DNA of 36,505 nucleotides from an uncultured Burkholderiales bacterium (GTDB lineage: Bacteria > Pseudomonadota > Gammaproteobacteria > Burkholderiales > Burkholderiaceae_C): positions 1 to 36,505 of the forward strand of contig CAIKVH010000116.1 of NCBI GenBank assembly GCA_903830725.1, written 5' to 3'. Below are positions 8,362-18,478 of this stretch, piece by piece (within the stretch, counting starts at the first letter, position 1; every line of letters starts with the position of its first letter). The notes below the pieces were generated by a model. That model saw only the letters and a program-made list of their open reading frames with translations. It had not been told where the DNA came from and ran no database searches. Position numbers and translations under genes: made by a program.

Positions 8362-9716
8362 GTTTTGATTTGAATAACGTTTTATCTGGGTTTCGCGCCA
8401 CCGGGGTCGAGACCTGTTTTCATGGTCGACACATTAAGCCTCAAATACTTGATGGTCTGAATGGATCGAACTGGTCTTTACAAGACTACGAGAGCAGAGG
8501 CGGATACCAAGCCCTTCGCAAAATACTAGGTAAAGATGGTGGTGAAGGTCTTACCCAGGACCAGGTCATTGCCACGGTTAAAGAGTCCGGGCTCAGGGGG
8601 CGGGGCGGTGCTGGATTCCCAACAGGTCTTAAGTGGAGTTTCATGCCGCGCCAGTTTCCTGGTCAAAAGTATTTGGTCTGCAATTCCGATGAAGGTGAGC
8701 CGGGAACTTGTAAGGACCGAGACATCATGCAGTTCAATCCCCATGCGGTGATTGAGGGAATGGCTATAGCTGCATATGCAATGGGTATATCGGTTGGTTA
8801 CAACTACATTCACGGCGAGATCTTCCAAACCTACGAGCGCTTTGAAGAGGCTTTAGAGCAAGCCCGAGCAGCCGGCTATTTAGGTAGCAACGTTTTGGGA
8901 AGTACTTTTAACTTTCAGCTTCACGCAGCCCATGGATTTGGTGCGTACATCTGCGGTGAAGAGACTGCTCTACTTGAGTCTTTAGAGGGCAAAAAAGGAC
9001 AGCCAAGGTTTAAACCGCCATTTCCGGCGAGCTACGGGCTGTACGGTAAACCTACAACGATTAATAATACTGAGACTTTCGCTGCCGTGCCTTGGATTAT
9101 CAGAAATGGTGGTCAAGCTTATTTGGAGTGCGGTAAACCAAACAACGGCGGCACGAAGATATTCTCCGTTAGCGGCGATGTAGAGCGTCCTGGTAATTAC
9201 GAAGTCCCAATGGGAACACCCTTTCCAGTTCTTTTGGAATTGGCCGGCGGTGTTAAAGGTGGGCGCGCGTTAAAAGCTGTTATCCCTGGCGGCTCTTCAG
9301 CCCCTGTATTGCCAGCATCCATCATGATGGATATCACCATGGATTACGACAGCATAGCCAAAGCAGGTTCGATGCTTGGTTCTGGCGCGGTCATTGTGAT
9401 TGATGAAACACGCTGCATGGTCAAGAGTCTGCTCAGACTTTCTTATTTTTATATGCACGAGTCCTGTGGTCAATGCACGCCTTGTAGAGAAGGTACGGGG
9501 TGGCTATGGAGAGTCGTGGATCGTATTGAGAAGGGTGAGGGTCGTGAGAGCGACTTGGCGCTGCTTGATAACGTTGCTGAAAACATTATGGGCCGCACGA
9601 TTTGTGCACTCGGGGACGCTGCTGCAATGCCTGTCAGGGGCATGATCAAGCATTTCCGTCACGAGTTCGAGCATCACATCACGCACAAGACCTGTTTGGT
9701 TGCGGCGACAGTTTGA
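8358..9716 (+). CDS. nuoF: NADH-quinone oxidoreductase subunit F
   Basis: NuoF is the 51-kDa subunit that binds NADH, FMN and [4Fe-4S] cluster N3, so electrons enter complex I here. In the 452 residues, the glycine-rich nucleotide loop [10 protein letters not shown] starts at residue 81. [13 protein letters not shown] and [13 protein letters not shown] are also present. The N3 ligands are Cys370, Cys373 and Cys376 ([11 protein letters not shown]), and Cys416. The start overlaps nuoE by 4 bases. nuoG follows after 16 bases. Confidence 0.97.
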   Translation: MSFDLNNVLSGFRATGVETCFHGRHIKPQILDGLNGSNWSLQDYESRGGYQALRKILGKDGGEGLTQDQVIATVKESGLRGRGGAGFPTGLKWSFMPRQFPGQKYLVCNSDEGEPGTCKDRDIMQFNPHAVIEGMAIAAYAMGISVGYNYIHGEIFQTYERFEEALEQARAAGYLGSNVLGSTFNFQLHAAHGFGAYICGEETALLESLEGKKGQPRFKPPFPASYGLYGKPTTINNTETFAAVPWIIRNGGQAYLECGKPNNGGTKIFSVSGDVERPGNYEVPMGTPFPVLLELAGGVKGGRALKAVIPGGSSAPVLPASIMMDITMDYDSIAKAGSMLGSGAVIVIDETRCMVKSLLRLSYFYMHESCGQCTPCREGTGWLWRVVDRIEKGEGRESDLALLDNVAENIMGRTICALGDAAAMPVRGMIKHFRHEFEHHITHKTCLVAATV

Positions 9717-9732
9717 TCGGGAATAAGCACTT

Positions 9733-12036
9733 ATGGTTGAATTAGAGATTGACGGCAAAAAAGTAGAGGTCCTAGAGGGCAGCATGGTTATGCATGCCGC
9801 AGAGAAATTAGGTACCTACATTCCTCATTTTTGTTATCACAAGAAACTCTCCATCGCGGCCAATTGTCGTATGTGTTTGGTCGATGTAGAGAAGGCCCCT
9901 AAAGCCATGCCTGCCTGCGCAACGCCTGTGACGCAGGGGATGATTGTTAGAACAAAAACAGACAAAGCCACAAAAGCTCAGAAATCTGTGATGGAGTTCT
10001 TGCTCATCAATCACCCACTTGATTGCCCCATATGTGATCAAGGCGGAGAGTGCCAACTCCAGGACTTGGCGGTTGGTTATGGTTCAAGCTCTTCAAGGTA
10101 TGAAGAAGAAAAACGCGTAGTCTTTCACAAAGACATCGGTCCTTTGATCAGTATGCAGGAGATGAGTCGGTGCATCCATTGCACGCGTTGCGTTCGCTTT
10201 GGCCAGGAGATAGCTGGGCAGATGGAGCTTGGCATGTCAAACCGCGGCGAACACTCAGAGATTGAAGCGTTTCTTGGCCACACGGTTGACTCCGAGTTGT
10301 CCGGCAACATGATTGATGTGTGTCCTGTCGGTGCATTAACCAGTAAACCCTTTAGGTATCAAGCACGTACGTGGGAGCTCTCTCGTCGTAAAACCATTAG
10401 TCCCCACGACTCCACTGGTGCTAATTTAATTGCGCAAGTAAAAAACAATCAAGTGCTTCGCATCGTTCCATTAGAAAACGAAGCGGTGAATGAATGTTGG
10501 ATTGCAGATAGAGACCGTTTCTCGTATGAGGCTCTCAGTAGCAATCAACGACTCACTGCGCCTATGATTAAGCAGGACAACGTTTGGCGCACTGTTGATT
10601 GGCAGACTGCACTTGAGTACATCGTTCACGGCGTTAAGCATATTCAAAAAGAACACGGCCAACAAAGTATTGGACTTCTTGCAAGTCCCCACAGTACCCT
10701 TGAAGAGTTGTACTTAGGTGGCAAACTTATTCGCGCTTTGGGCTCTGAGAATATTGATGCAAGACTGAGGGTGCGCGATTTTAGTGAAGATAAAAATAAC
10801 TCAGGTTCTTTGCCTCAGTCTAATTGGCTTGGGCGCTCCATTGAGTCTCTCTCACAACTCCAACGCGTCTTGGTTATAGGATCTAATCTTCGCAAAGACC
10901 ACCCACTTCTTGCCCAGCGTATTCGCCAAGCTGCAAGAAGGGGCGCGCAAATCAATGCCGTTAATGCCCAGCAAAAGGATTGGGCGATGCCTTTGAAAAA
11001 CAGCTTTGCAGCAACAGCTTCAAACTGGGTAGCCTCACTTGCCCTGATTGCTGAGAGCTTGGCAAAGGCAAAAGGTATTGAGTCTCCTGTCTCAGTGTTG
11101 AATGCCTCTGTTGTGATGAATGAGTTGCTGAGCTCTAACCCGCAAGCATTAATACAAGCGACTCACATTGCTGAGTCATTATTAGGGGGTGAGCACAAGG
11201 CGGTGCTTTTAGGGAACGCTGCAGCGCATCATCCTCGTGCGACAAGTTTGCTCGCTCTCTCTAATTGGATCGCTGAGCAAACGGGAGCAACCGTCGGGTA
11301 TTTATCAGAGGCTGCAAATACGGTAGGTGCTCAACTTGTGGGGGCTGTGCCTGCGGGGTCGGGCTTTAACACTCGCTCTATGATTGAATCAGACAAGGTT
11401 CGTGCGATCTTCCTTCTTGGCAATGAGCCAGAGTTTGACTGCGCTGATGGTACGCAGACTATCCATCATTTGGCCAAAAAAGACATGGTCATCACCATGA
11501 GTGCGTTCAAATGCAACTTGCAATTTAGCGATGTACTCTTGCCCGTAGCACCATTTAGTGAAACCCCTGGTACTTTTGTGAATGCTGAGGGTCGTGCGCA
11601 AAGTTTCCATGCAGTAGTTAGGCCCCTAGAGGAGACTCGACCGGCTTGGAAGGTGATGCGCGTGTTGGCTAACTTATTGGGGTTGAATGGTTTCGAATAC
11701 GAAACCATAGATGAATTAAGGTCTGAAGCACTGCCTAAAGATATCCGCTCTATGCTGAACAACAAAGGCTATAAGGTTCTCTCAAACATCGATGTGCATC
11801 CATGCGCAGGGGTGACAGAAGAGGATCTGAGTGTTGGTATTTACGGATTGGATTCTTTGGTTAGAAGGTCTCACGCTCTTCAGCACACCGTTGACGCTCA
11901 ACAAGATCCGTTGGCTAGTGCCTACGCAGCATATGTTGATCACTCAAATCACCATGACCATACTCACCACAGCGCTACGCAGGCGAGCGCAGTTGGTAAC
12001 AGTGGCAGCATAAAAGAGGTCAATGCACATGTTTGA
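9733..12036 (+). CDS. nuoG: NADH-quinone oxidoreductase subunit G
   Basis: NuoG is the large 75-kDa subunit carrying the [2Fe-2S] and [4Fe-4S] chain between NuoF and NuoI. The 767 residues begin with a ferredoxin fold, with ligands Cys34, Cys45, Cys48 and Cys62. Then come the [15 protein letters not shown] segment, the CIHCTRC and [10 protein letters not shown] clusters, and a molybdopterin-oxidoreductase-like domain without cofactor, as in other NuoG proteins. About 30 residues at the C-terminus include a His-rich stretch near 737-748. The gene end overlaps the start of nuoH. No strong Shine-Dalgarno is visible before the ATG. Confidence 0.96.
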   Translation: MVELEIDGKKVEVLEGSMVMHAAEKLGTYIPHFCYHKKLSIAANCRMCLVDVEKAPKAMPACATPVTQGMIVRTKTDKATKAQKSVMEFLLINHPLDCPICDQGGECQLQDLAVGYGSSSSRYEEEKRVVFHKDIGPLISMQEMSRCIHCTRCVRFGQEIAGQMELGMSNRGEHSEIEAFLGHTVDSELSGNMIDVCPVGALTSKPFRYQARTWELSRRKTISPHDSTGANLIAQVKNNQVLRIVPLENEAVNECWIADRDRFSYEALSSNQRLTAPMIKQDNVWRTVDWQTALEYIVHGVKHIQKEHGQQSIGLLASPHSTLEELYLGGKLIRALGSENIDARLRVRDFSEDKNNSGSLPQSNWLGRSIESLSQLQRVLVIGSNLRKDHPLLAQRIRQAARRGAQINAVNAQQKDWAMPLKNSFAATASNWVASLALIAESLAKAKGIESPVSVLNASVVMNELLSSNPQALIQATHIAESLLGGEHKAVLLGNAAAHHPRATSLLALSNWIAEQTGATVGYLSEAANTVGAQLVGAVPAGSGFNTRSMIESDKVRAIFLLGNEPEFDCADGTQTIHHLAKKDMVITMSAFKCNLQFSDVLLPVAPFSETPGTFVNAEGRAQSFHAVVRPLEETRPAWKVMRVLANLLGLNGFEYETIDELRSEALPKDIRSMLNNKGYKVLSNIDVHPCAGVTEEDLSVGIYGLDSLVRRSHALQHTVDAQQDPLASAYAAYVDHSNHHDHTHHSATQASAVGNSGSIKEVNAHV

Positions 12037-13111
12037 CTCTCTTTATTTGTTTGGCCTCAATATATCTAGTTACCCCATTTGGACTGCAGTCGTTTGGCCC
12101 ATCATTTGGGCACTCATTAAAATTATTGCTGTGCTTTTGCCACTCCTGTTAAGCGTGGCCTATCTCACGCTTTGGGAGCGCAAAGCAATTGGATTTACTC
12201 AAATCCGGGTGGGTCCTAATCGCACTGGGCCTCTTGGTTTGTTGCAACCTATTGCGGACGCGCTTAAATTGCTAACCAAAGAGATTATTCTTCCAAGCAA
12301 AGCGGATAACAAACTCTTTTTCATTGGCCCTATCATGACCATCATGCCAGCGCTCGCTGCATGGGCGGTCATTCCGTTTGGTCCAGATGTGGTTTTATCG
12401 AACATCAATGCTGGGCTGCTGTTTTTAATGGCAATTACATCTCTTGAGGTTTACGGCGTCATTATTGCCGGATGGTCCTCGAATTCGAAATATGCTTTTT
12501 TGGGTGCAATGCGGGCCTCCGCTCAGATGGTGAGTTACGAGATTGCGATGGGTTTTTGTTTGGTGATCATCTTAATGGTCTCTGGAACTCTTAATATGGG
12601 GCAAATTGTTTTGGCTCAAAATAAAGGCACCTTCGTCAACATGGGACTGAACTTCTTGTCCTGGAATTGGTTGCCCCTGTTGCCCATCTTTGTGGTCTAT
12701 TTCATTGCAGGCCTTGCGGAGACCAACCGGCACCCATTTGACGTTGTTGAGGGGGAGTCGGAGATTGTGGCGGGTCATATGATTGAGTACTCAGGGATGT
12801 CATTTGCGATGTTCTTCTTGGCTGAATACGCAAACATGATTTTGATAGCTATTACTAGCGTAGTCATGTTCTTGGGCGGGTGGTTGCCACCCATTGATAA
12901 CGAAGTATTTAATGCAGTCCCCGGTGGAGTGTGGCTTTTTATAAAAACCTTTGTCATGGTTACTATGTTTTTATGGGTAAGAGCTACGTTTCCTCGTTAC
13001 CGCTACGACCAAATTATGAGATTAGGTTGGAAGATTTTTATTCCTATCACTTTGATTTGGTTAATCGTAGTTGGTCTTTGGATCGTCAGCCCTTGGAATA
13101 TCTGGAAATAA
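12029..13111 (+). CDS. nuoH: NADH-quinone oxidoreductase subunit H
   Basis: NuoH (ND1) is the membrane subunit that anchors the peripheral arm and lines the quinone tunnel. The 360-residue product is almost entirely membrane helices. It has the conserved loops [16 protein letters not shown] and [16 protein letters not shown], plus [18 protein letters not shown]. Two in-frame ATGs exist, at 12023 and 12029. GAGGT (12015-12019) lies 3 bases before the first and 9 before the second, so the second is preferred. The gene overlaps the end of nuoG in another frame. Confidence 0.95.
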   Translation: MFDSLYLFGLNISSYPIWTAVVWPIIWALIKIIAVLLPLLLSVAYLTLWERKAIGFTQIRVGPNRTGPLGLLQPIADALKLLTKEIILPSKADNKLFFIGPIMTIMPALAAWAVIPFGPDVVLSNINAGLLFLMAITSLEVYGVIIAGWSSNSKYAFLGAMRASAQMVSYEIAMGFCLVIILMVSGTLNMGQIVLAQNKGTFVNMGLNFLSWNWLPLLPIFVVYFIAGLAETNRHPFDVVEGESEIVAGHMIEYSGMSFAMFFLAEYANMILIAITSVVMFLGGWLPPIDNEVFNAVPGGVWLFIKTFVMVTMFLWVRATFPRYRYDQIMRLGWKIFIPITLIWLIVVGLWIVSPWNIWK

Positions 13112-13124
13112 TGGGAATTAATTA

Positions 13125-13688
13125 ATGACAACATTGTCCAATCCCAGTGCTAGTGCACAGTTAAGCTCAAATCGCTTTCCGCTTGCGGGTGGGGAGAGTG
13201 CGTTTTCGTGGAAAGACTTTTTATCAAGCTTTCTCCTTGTCGAACTCTTCAAGGGGATGGCCTTAACTGGTAAATACATGTTTGCTCGTAAGGTGACCAT
13301 TCAGTTTCCTGAAGAGCGGACCCCACAAAGTCCCAGGTTTAGGGGCTTGCATGCGTTGCGTAGGTATGAAAACGGCGAGGAGAGGTGTATCGCTTGCAAA
13401 TTGTGCGAAGCGGTTTGTCCTGCCCTTGCAATCAGCATCGAATCAGATGTTCGTGCTGATGGATCACGTCGAACCAGTCGCTACGACATTGATTTAACGA
13501 AATGTATCTTCTGTGGATTCTGCGAAGAGAGTTGTCCCGTTGACTCGATAGTTGAGACCCATATTTTTGAGTATCACGGAGAAAAACGCGGAGATCTGTA
13601 CTTTACCAAAGATATGCTTTTGGCTGTTGGTGATCGCTACGAAAAACAAATAGCGATTAACAAAGCAGCAGACGCGGTTTACAGATAA
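13125..13688 (+). CDS. nuoI: NADH-quinone oxidoreductase subunit I
   Basis: NuoI carries [4Fe-4S] clusters N6a and N6b and passes electrons to NuoB. The 187 residues hold two ferredoxin motifs: Cys88, 91, 94, 98 ([12 protein letters not shown]) and Cys127, 130, 133, 137 ([12 protein letters not shown]). The first 25 or so residues are a Ser/Ala-rich extension compared with the usual 163-residue betaproteobacterial protein as I recall it. No ATG or GTG lies between ATG 13125 and the conserved region, and GGGA is 8-9 bases before that ATG. It follows nuoH by 13 bases. Confidence 0.96.
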   Translation: MTTLSNPSASAQLSSNRFPLAGGESAFSWKDFLSSFLLVELFKGMALTGKYMFARKVTIQFPEERTPQSPRFRGLHALRRYENGEERCIACKLCEAVCPALAISIESDVRADGSRRTSRYDIDLTKCIFCGFCEESCPVDSIVETHIFEYHGEKRGDLYFTKDMLLAVGDRYEKQIAINKAADAVYR

Positions 13689-13718
13689 ACGCTGATTACT
13701 AAAGAAAAAAGTCAAAAC

Positions 13719-14408
13719 ATGGATATCCGCTCAGCCCTTTTCTACGTATTTGCAAGTGTCTTGCTGTTTGCGTCATTTCGCGTCATCACTGTGCGCAATA
13801 CGGTGCATGCTTCGCTTTTTTTAGTCCTTGCATTTTTTCAAGCCTCTGGACTTTGGATGCTTTTAGAGGCTGAATTTTTATCGATAACACTTGTGCTGGT
13901 TTACGTTGGTGCGGTGATGGTTCTCTTTTTGTTTGTGGTGATGATGCTGGATGTGAGTGTGGCGGCAATTCGAATCGGCTTTTGGAAACATTTCCCCTTG
14001 GCTGCGACCTTGGGGGCTGTCGTCTCGCTTGAGCTTGCTGGTGTTTTGATGGCTGGATTTAGGGTGAGCATTGCTCGCCCTATGGCGTTGCCCCAGGGGT
14101 TGCCAATTACAGAGAGCGTCGAGGCTTTAGGTAACACCAAAGCCCTTGGTGTTTTGCTTTATACCAATTACCTATTTCCAGTTGAGATTGCTGCCGTTAT
14201 TTTGCTTGTCGCAATTGTTGCTGCGATCGCTTTGACACTGCGTACAAGGAAGGACAGTAAATACCAAGATCCAGGCGAGCAAATCAGAGTTAAATCTTCC
14301 GATCGACTGCAAATTGTGAAGATGGCTGCAGTTATTCAAGAGCCCAGTTTGCCCGTGCAAGCTGCTGCGGTTGAAGGCACGGCATCAGCGGAGAAACCCA
14401 AATCATGA
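13719..14408 (+). CDS. nuoJ: NADH-quinone oxidoreductase subunit J
   Basis: NuoJ (ND6) is a membrane-arm subunit with about five helices in its first 170 residues. It includes the family region [20 protein letters not shown], which holds the third helix and its pi-bulge. Of the 229 residues, the last 60 or so (after [11 protein letters not shown]) are a polar then Ala/Pro-rich cytoplasmic tail. Its stop overlaps the nuoK start by 4 bases. Confidence 0.95.
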   Translation: MDIRSALFYVFASVLLFASFRVITVRNTVHASLFLVLAFFQASGLWMLLEAEFLSITLVLVYVGAVMVLFLFVVMMLDVSVAAIRIGFWKHFPLAATLGAVVSLELAGVLMAGFRVSIARPMALPQGLPITESVEALGNTKALGVLLYTNYLFPVEIAAVILLVAIVAAIALTLRTRKDSKYQDPGEQIRVKSSDRLQIVKMAAVIQEPSLPVQAAAVEGTASAEKPKS

Positions 14409-14713
14409 ATGTAACCTTGGCACACTATTTAACCTTAGGGTCAATGCTTTTTGCGCTCTCCATTGTGGGTATCTTCTTGAACCGCAAGAACCTCATCGTA
14501 ATTTTGATGGCTATTGAGCTTGAGTTGCTCTCTGTCAATATGAACTTTGTTGCCTTCTCCCATTATTTGGGCGACATGCAAGGGCAACTCTTTGTGTTCT
14601 TCATTTTGACCGTTGCCGCTGCTGAGTCAGCTATCGGCTTGGCTATTTTGGTGCTTTTGTTTAGGAACCGTTCAAACATTAGCATCGATTCACTCAACAC
14701 TTTAAAGGGTTAA
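14405..14713 (+). CDS. nuoK: NADH-quinone oxidoreductase subunit K
   Basis: NuoK (ND4L) is a three-helix membrane subunit in the proton path between NuoH and the antiporter-like subunits. The 102 residues keep the two functional membrane glutamates, Glu38 in [10 protein letters not shown] and Glu74 in [10 protein letters not shown], corresponding to Glu36 and Glu72 of E. coli. The start overlaps nuoJ by 4 bases, indicating coupling. An 84-base gap follows before nuoL. Confidence 0.96.
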   Translation: MNVTLAHYLTLGSMLFALSIVGIFLNRKNLIVILMAIELELLSVNMNFVAFSHYLGDMQGQLFVFFILTVAAAESAIGLAILVLLFRNRSNISIDSLNTLKG

Positions 14714-14797
14714 TGGGATCGTACAAAGCTATAGAAAATCTAGCCCAAACATTTCATGAATCCCAATCCACATTGATTACATCGCACTGATTTTTAT

Positions 14798-16819
14798 ATG
14801 AGCCAATCACTTCAAGTCTCAACCCTACTTTTGGTCCCCATGGCGCCACTCGTGGGAGCCATTTTGGCAGGGATATTTGGCACCCAACTTGGTGGCAATT
14901 ATCTGGGTAGGCGCGCAGTTCATAGCATCACCATTTTGGGGGTTCTGATCTCTTTTGTTGTCTCTGCAATGACTCTGAATGCTGTGGTCGTAGACGGCGC
15001 TCATCTTAACGAGACGCTTTATACCTGGATGGTTGTGGGCTCTTTGAGTATGCAGGTTGGTTTTTTAATTGATTCGCTAACCAGCATGATGATGTGCGTT
15101 GTAACTTTTGTTTCATTGATGGTTCATATTTACACCATCGGCTACATGGAAGAGGACGAGGGGTACAACCGGTTTTTCTCCTACATCTCTTTATTTACCT
15201 TCTCCATGCTCATGCTTGTCATGAGTAACAATTTATTGCAACTGTTTTTTGGATGGGAAGCAGTGGGTTTGGTTTCCTATTTGCTGATTGGATTTTGGTT
15301 TACAAGGCCAACTGCGGTCTTTGCGAATATGAAGGCCTTCTTAGTCAACAGAGTGGGTGACTTTGGTTTCATATTGGGGATTGGATTAATTGCGGCGTAT
15401 ACAGGGACCCTAGATTACGCAGAGATTTTTCAAAAGACTCACGCCCTTACTGAACTTTTGTTACCCGCCACGGACTGGTCACTCATCACCGTCATTTGTA
15501 TTTGCCTCTTTATTGGAGCTATGGGTAAAAGCGCTCAATTCCCACTCCATGTCTGGTTACCAGATTCGATGGAGGGTCCAACCCCTATTTCTGCTTTGAT
15601 TCATGCCGCAACGATGGTGACCGCTGGTATCTTCATGGTTGCCAGAATGTCGCCCCTCTTTGAGTGTTCAGACACGGCGCTGAGTGTGGTGTTGATCGTT
15701 GGATCTATTACGGCTTTGTTTATGGGATTCTTAGGCATCATACAAAACGACATCAAACGTGTCGTTGCGTATTCAACTTTATCTCAACTGGGTTACATGA
15801 CCGTTGCGTTAGGCGTATCGGCGTATTCGGTTGCTGTATTTCATTTGCTAACCCATGCATTCTTTAAAGCACTGCTATTCCTGGGTGCGGGTTCTGTCAT
15901 TATGGGAATGCACCACAACCAAGATATTCGGTGGATGGGGGGCGTAAGAAAGTATATGCCCATCACCTGGATTACATCGTTAATTGGATCATTGGCACTT
16001 ATTGGAACGCCTTTCTTTTCTGGGTTTTACTCGAAGGACAGCATTATTGAAGCAGTGGGCGAGAGTCACCTGTACGGCGCTGGATTTGCGCATTTTGCAG
16101 TTTTAGCTGGTGTGTTTGTAACCGCCTTTTACTCTTTCAGAATGTATTTCTTGGTCTTTCACGGCAAAGAGCGATACGACCAAAATCCAGATGCCCACCA
16201 TGACCACAGTGACCACGATCATCACAGCGAAGCGCACACTCCCCACGAATCTCCGTGGGTTGTCACTTTGCCACTCATCTTGCTCGCTATTCCCTCAGTT
16301 GCGTTAGGATTTTTAGCCATTGGCCCCATGCTTTATGGAGACTTCTTTAGTGACTCCATTGTTATTAATGCCATGGCTCACCCAGCAATGAAAGAGTTAG
16401 GTGAAGGGTTTGTAGGTCCTGTAGAGATGGCAACTGAGGCTTTTACATCACTGCCGTTTGGACTTGCTTTATTTGGCGTCGTGCTCTCGTACTATATGTA
16501 CATGATCAACCCAGCACTGCCCGCAGCGATTAAGCGCATGGCTGAGCCAATTTATATGGTTCTAGACAACAAGTACTACATGGACTGGTTCAACGAGAAC
16601 GTAATTGCCCGTGCAACGCGCGCTCTAGGCACTGGTCTTTGGAGGGGCGGTGACCAAAATGTGATTGATGGATTCATCGTCAATGGATCGTGGAAATTAG
16701 TGGGCGCTTGCGCTGCAGTGATCAGAAAATTCCAATCCGGGTTTCTCTTTCACTATGCGTTGTCCATGATCTTTGGTGTCTTTTTGTTGATGTCTTGGTT
16801 CTTGTGGCTAAAAGTTTAG
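14798..16819 (+). CDS. nuoL: NADH-quinone oxidoreductase subunit L
   Basis: NuoL (ND5) is the distal antiporter-like, proton-pumping subunit and carries the long lateral helix along the membrane arm. The 673 residues include the pump glutamate region FFGWEAVGLVSYLLIGFW, the lysine/histidine path MGKSAQFPLHVWLPDSMEG, and the C-terminal lateral and final helices. A His/Asp-rich hydrophilic loop at about residues 465-482 lies between helices. The gap to nuoM (122 bases) is the longest in the operon and contains no convincing promoter. Confidence 0.97.
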   Translation: MSQSLQVSTLLLVPMAPLVGAILAGIFGTQLGGNYLGRRAVHSITILGVLISFVVSAMTLNAVVVDGAHLNETLYTWMVVGSLSMQVGFLIDSLTSMMMCVVTFVSLMVHIYTIGYMEEDEGYNRFFSYISLFTFSMLMLVMSNNLLQLFFGWEAVGLVSYLLIGFWFTRPTAVFANMKAFLVNRVGDFGFILGIGLIAAYTGTLDYAEIFQKTHALTELLLPATDWSLITVICICLFIGAMGKSAQFPLHVWLPDSMEGPTPISALIHAATMVTAGIFMVARMSPLFECSDTALSVVLIVGSITALFMGFLGIIQNDIKRVVAYSTLSQLGYMTVALGVSAYSVAVFHLLTHAFFKALLFLGAGSVIMGMHHNQDIRWMGGVRKYMPITWITSLIGSLALIGTPFFSGFYSKDSIIEAVGESHLYGAGFAHFAVLAGVFVTAFYSFRMYFLVFHGKERYDQNPDAHHDHSDHDHHSEAHTPHESPWVVTLPLILLAIPSVALGFLAIGPMLYGDFFSDSIVINAMAHPAMKELGEGFVGPVEMATEAFTSLPFGLALFGVVLSYYMYMINPALPAAIKRMAEPIYMVLDNKYYMDWFNENVIARATRALGTGLWRGGDQNVIDGFIVNGSWKLVGACAAVIRKFQSGFLFHYALSMIFGVFLLMSWFLWLKV

Positions 16820-16941
16820 TTCACCTATTCCACCCCATTGTGTTGATTAAACCAAGCAGAGCCTAATCAGTGATTTAAGAAAATGAAGTCAGAACAGATT
16901 TATTCAGTTAGATATATAAACCAGTTGATTGAGAGCGCATT

Positions 16942-18423
16942 ATGGGATTGTTGAGCCTTTGTATTTGGGCGCCAATATGCTTTGGGATACTTTTGTTGGC
17001 GCTGGGACGCGACGAGCACGCGAATTCAGTGCGCTGGCTAGCGCTTGTCGGATCTATTTTTAGCTTAGGCGCATCACTGGCCGTGTATGACCGCTTTCAA
17101 TTGGGTACGCCCGATATGCAGTTGGTTGAGAATTTTTCCTGGATTGAGCGCTTCAACGTTTTTTATCACTTAGGTGTTGACGGCATATCACTTGCCTTCG
17201 TAGTCCTCACTGCCTTCATCACAGTGATTGTTGTAATTGCGGGTTGGGAGGTAATTACTGAGCGCGTTAATCAGTACATGGGGGCCTTCTTGGTGCTAAG
17301 CGGAGTTATGACTGGTGTTTTCTGTGCTTTGGATGGAATGCTCTTTTATGTATTTTTTGAAGCCACTCTTATTCCCATGTACTTGATTATCGGTGTATGG
17401 GGGGGGCCTAACAAGATTTATGCAGCCTTTAAGTTCTTCTTGTATACGCTGCTTGGATCGCTTTTGATGCTTATAGCGCTCATCTATCTATATGCTAATT
17501 CTGGTGGTAGTTTTGATTTACAAGAATGGTACAAATTACCTTTAAGCGGATTTGTGCAGAGCATGCTCTTCTTTGCCTTTTTTGCAGCTTTTGCAGTTAA
17601 AGTTCCGATGTGGCCTGTGCATACGTGGTTGCCAGATGTTCACGTTGAAGCGCCTACGGGTGGATCTGCAGTCTTGGCCGCTATCATGCTTAAACTCGGT
17701 GCTTACGGTTTCCTGCGTTTCTCTTTGCCTATTTTGCCCGACGCGTCTCATGAGTGGGCCTGGTTGATGATTACTTTATCCATCACAGCAGTGGTCTATG
17801 TTGGACTGGTCGCAATTGTTCAGCAAGATATGAAAAAGCTCGTAGCTTATTCCTCAGTTGCGCATATGGGATTTGTAACCCTTGGATTCTTTATCTTTAA
17901 CGACCTTGGCCTCAGCGGTGGAATCGTTCAAATGGTGGCTCATGGTTTTGTTTCCGCGGCTATGTTCTTGTGTATTGGAGTCTTGTACGACCGCGTGCAC
18001 TCAAGAGAGATATCAAGCTACGGCGGAGTCGCCAGCACTGCACCTAAATTTGTTGCATTTGCAGTGTTGTTTGCGATGTCCAACAGTGGCTTGCCCGGAA
18101 CCGCTGGATTTGTGGGTGAGTGGATGGTCATTTTGGCTACGGTGAAGTTCAACTTTGTTTTGGGGCTTCTCGCTGCAACAGCCTTGATCTTAGGGGCTGC
18201 TTACTCTTTGTGGATGGTCAAGCGTGTTTACTTTGGTCCCATCGCTAATGATGACGTAAGGGATTTAAAAGATATCAACAGTCGAGAATTTTTGGTGCTT
18301 GCTTTACTTGCAGTCTCAGTGCTTGCGATGGGTATCGATCCCAAACCACTCACGGACATCATGGGACCTTCAGTCTCAAACTTGCTTGAACAAGTGTCTC
18401 ACTCGAAATTGCCCAATCTCTAA
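16942..18423 (+). CDS. nuoM: NADH-quinone oxidoreductase subunit M
   Basis: NuoM (ND4) is the middle antiporter-like proton-pumping subunit. In 493 residues it has the glutamate helix FYVFFEATLIPMYLIIGVWG, the lysine segment FAVKVPMWPVHTWLPD with HVEAPTGGSAVLA, and about 14 membrane helices. GAGAG about 6 bases upstream is the likely ribosome site. A 55-base gap to nuoN contains the 9-bp direct repeat CGGATGATA. Confidence 0.97.
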   Translation: MGLLSLCIWAPICFGILLLALGRDEHANSVRWLALVGSIFSLGASLAVYDRFQLGTPDMQLVENFSWIERFNVFYHLGVDGISLAFVVLTAFITVIVVIAGWEVITERVNQYMGAFLVLSGVMTGVFCALDGMLFYVFFEATLIPMYLIIGVWGGPNKIYAAFKFFLYTLLGSLLMLIALIYLYANSGGSFDLQEWYKLPLSGFVQSMLFFAFFAAFAVKVPMWPVHTWLPDVHVEAPTGGSAVLAAIMLKLGAYGFLRFSLPILPDASHEWAWLMITLSITAVVYVGLVAIVQQDMKKLVAYSSVAHMGFVTLGFFIFNDLGLSGGIVQMVAHGFVSAAMFLCIGVLYDRVHSREISSYGGVASTAPKFVAFAVLFAMSNSGLPGTAGFVGEWMVILATVKFNFVLGLLAATALILGAAYSLWMVKRVYFGPIANDDVRDLKDINSREFLVLALLAVSVLAMGIDPKPLTDIMGPSVSNLLEQVSHSKLPNL

Positions 18424-18452
18424 ACCGATAATAGACAACAGACACCACAATA

Positions 18453-18474
18453 CGGATGATAAAAGCGGATGATA
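18453..18474 (+). repeat. 9-bp direct repeat between nuoM and nuoN
   Basis: CGGATGATA occurs at 18453-18461 and 18466-18474, a period of 13 bases. The second copy supplies the GGA that is the best candidate ribosome site for nuoN (10 bases before ATG). Confidence 0.7.
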
Positions 18475-18478
18475 CAAA

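Noticed and set aside
16883..16954. A 23-codon open frame before nuoM overlapping its start
   Set aside because: Weak ribosome site, no recognisable product, and such short frames are expected by chance in a 122-base gap.
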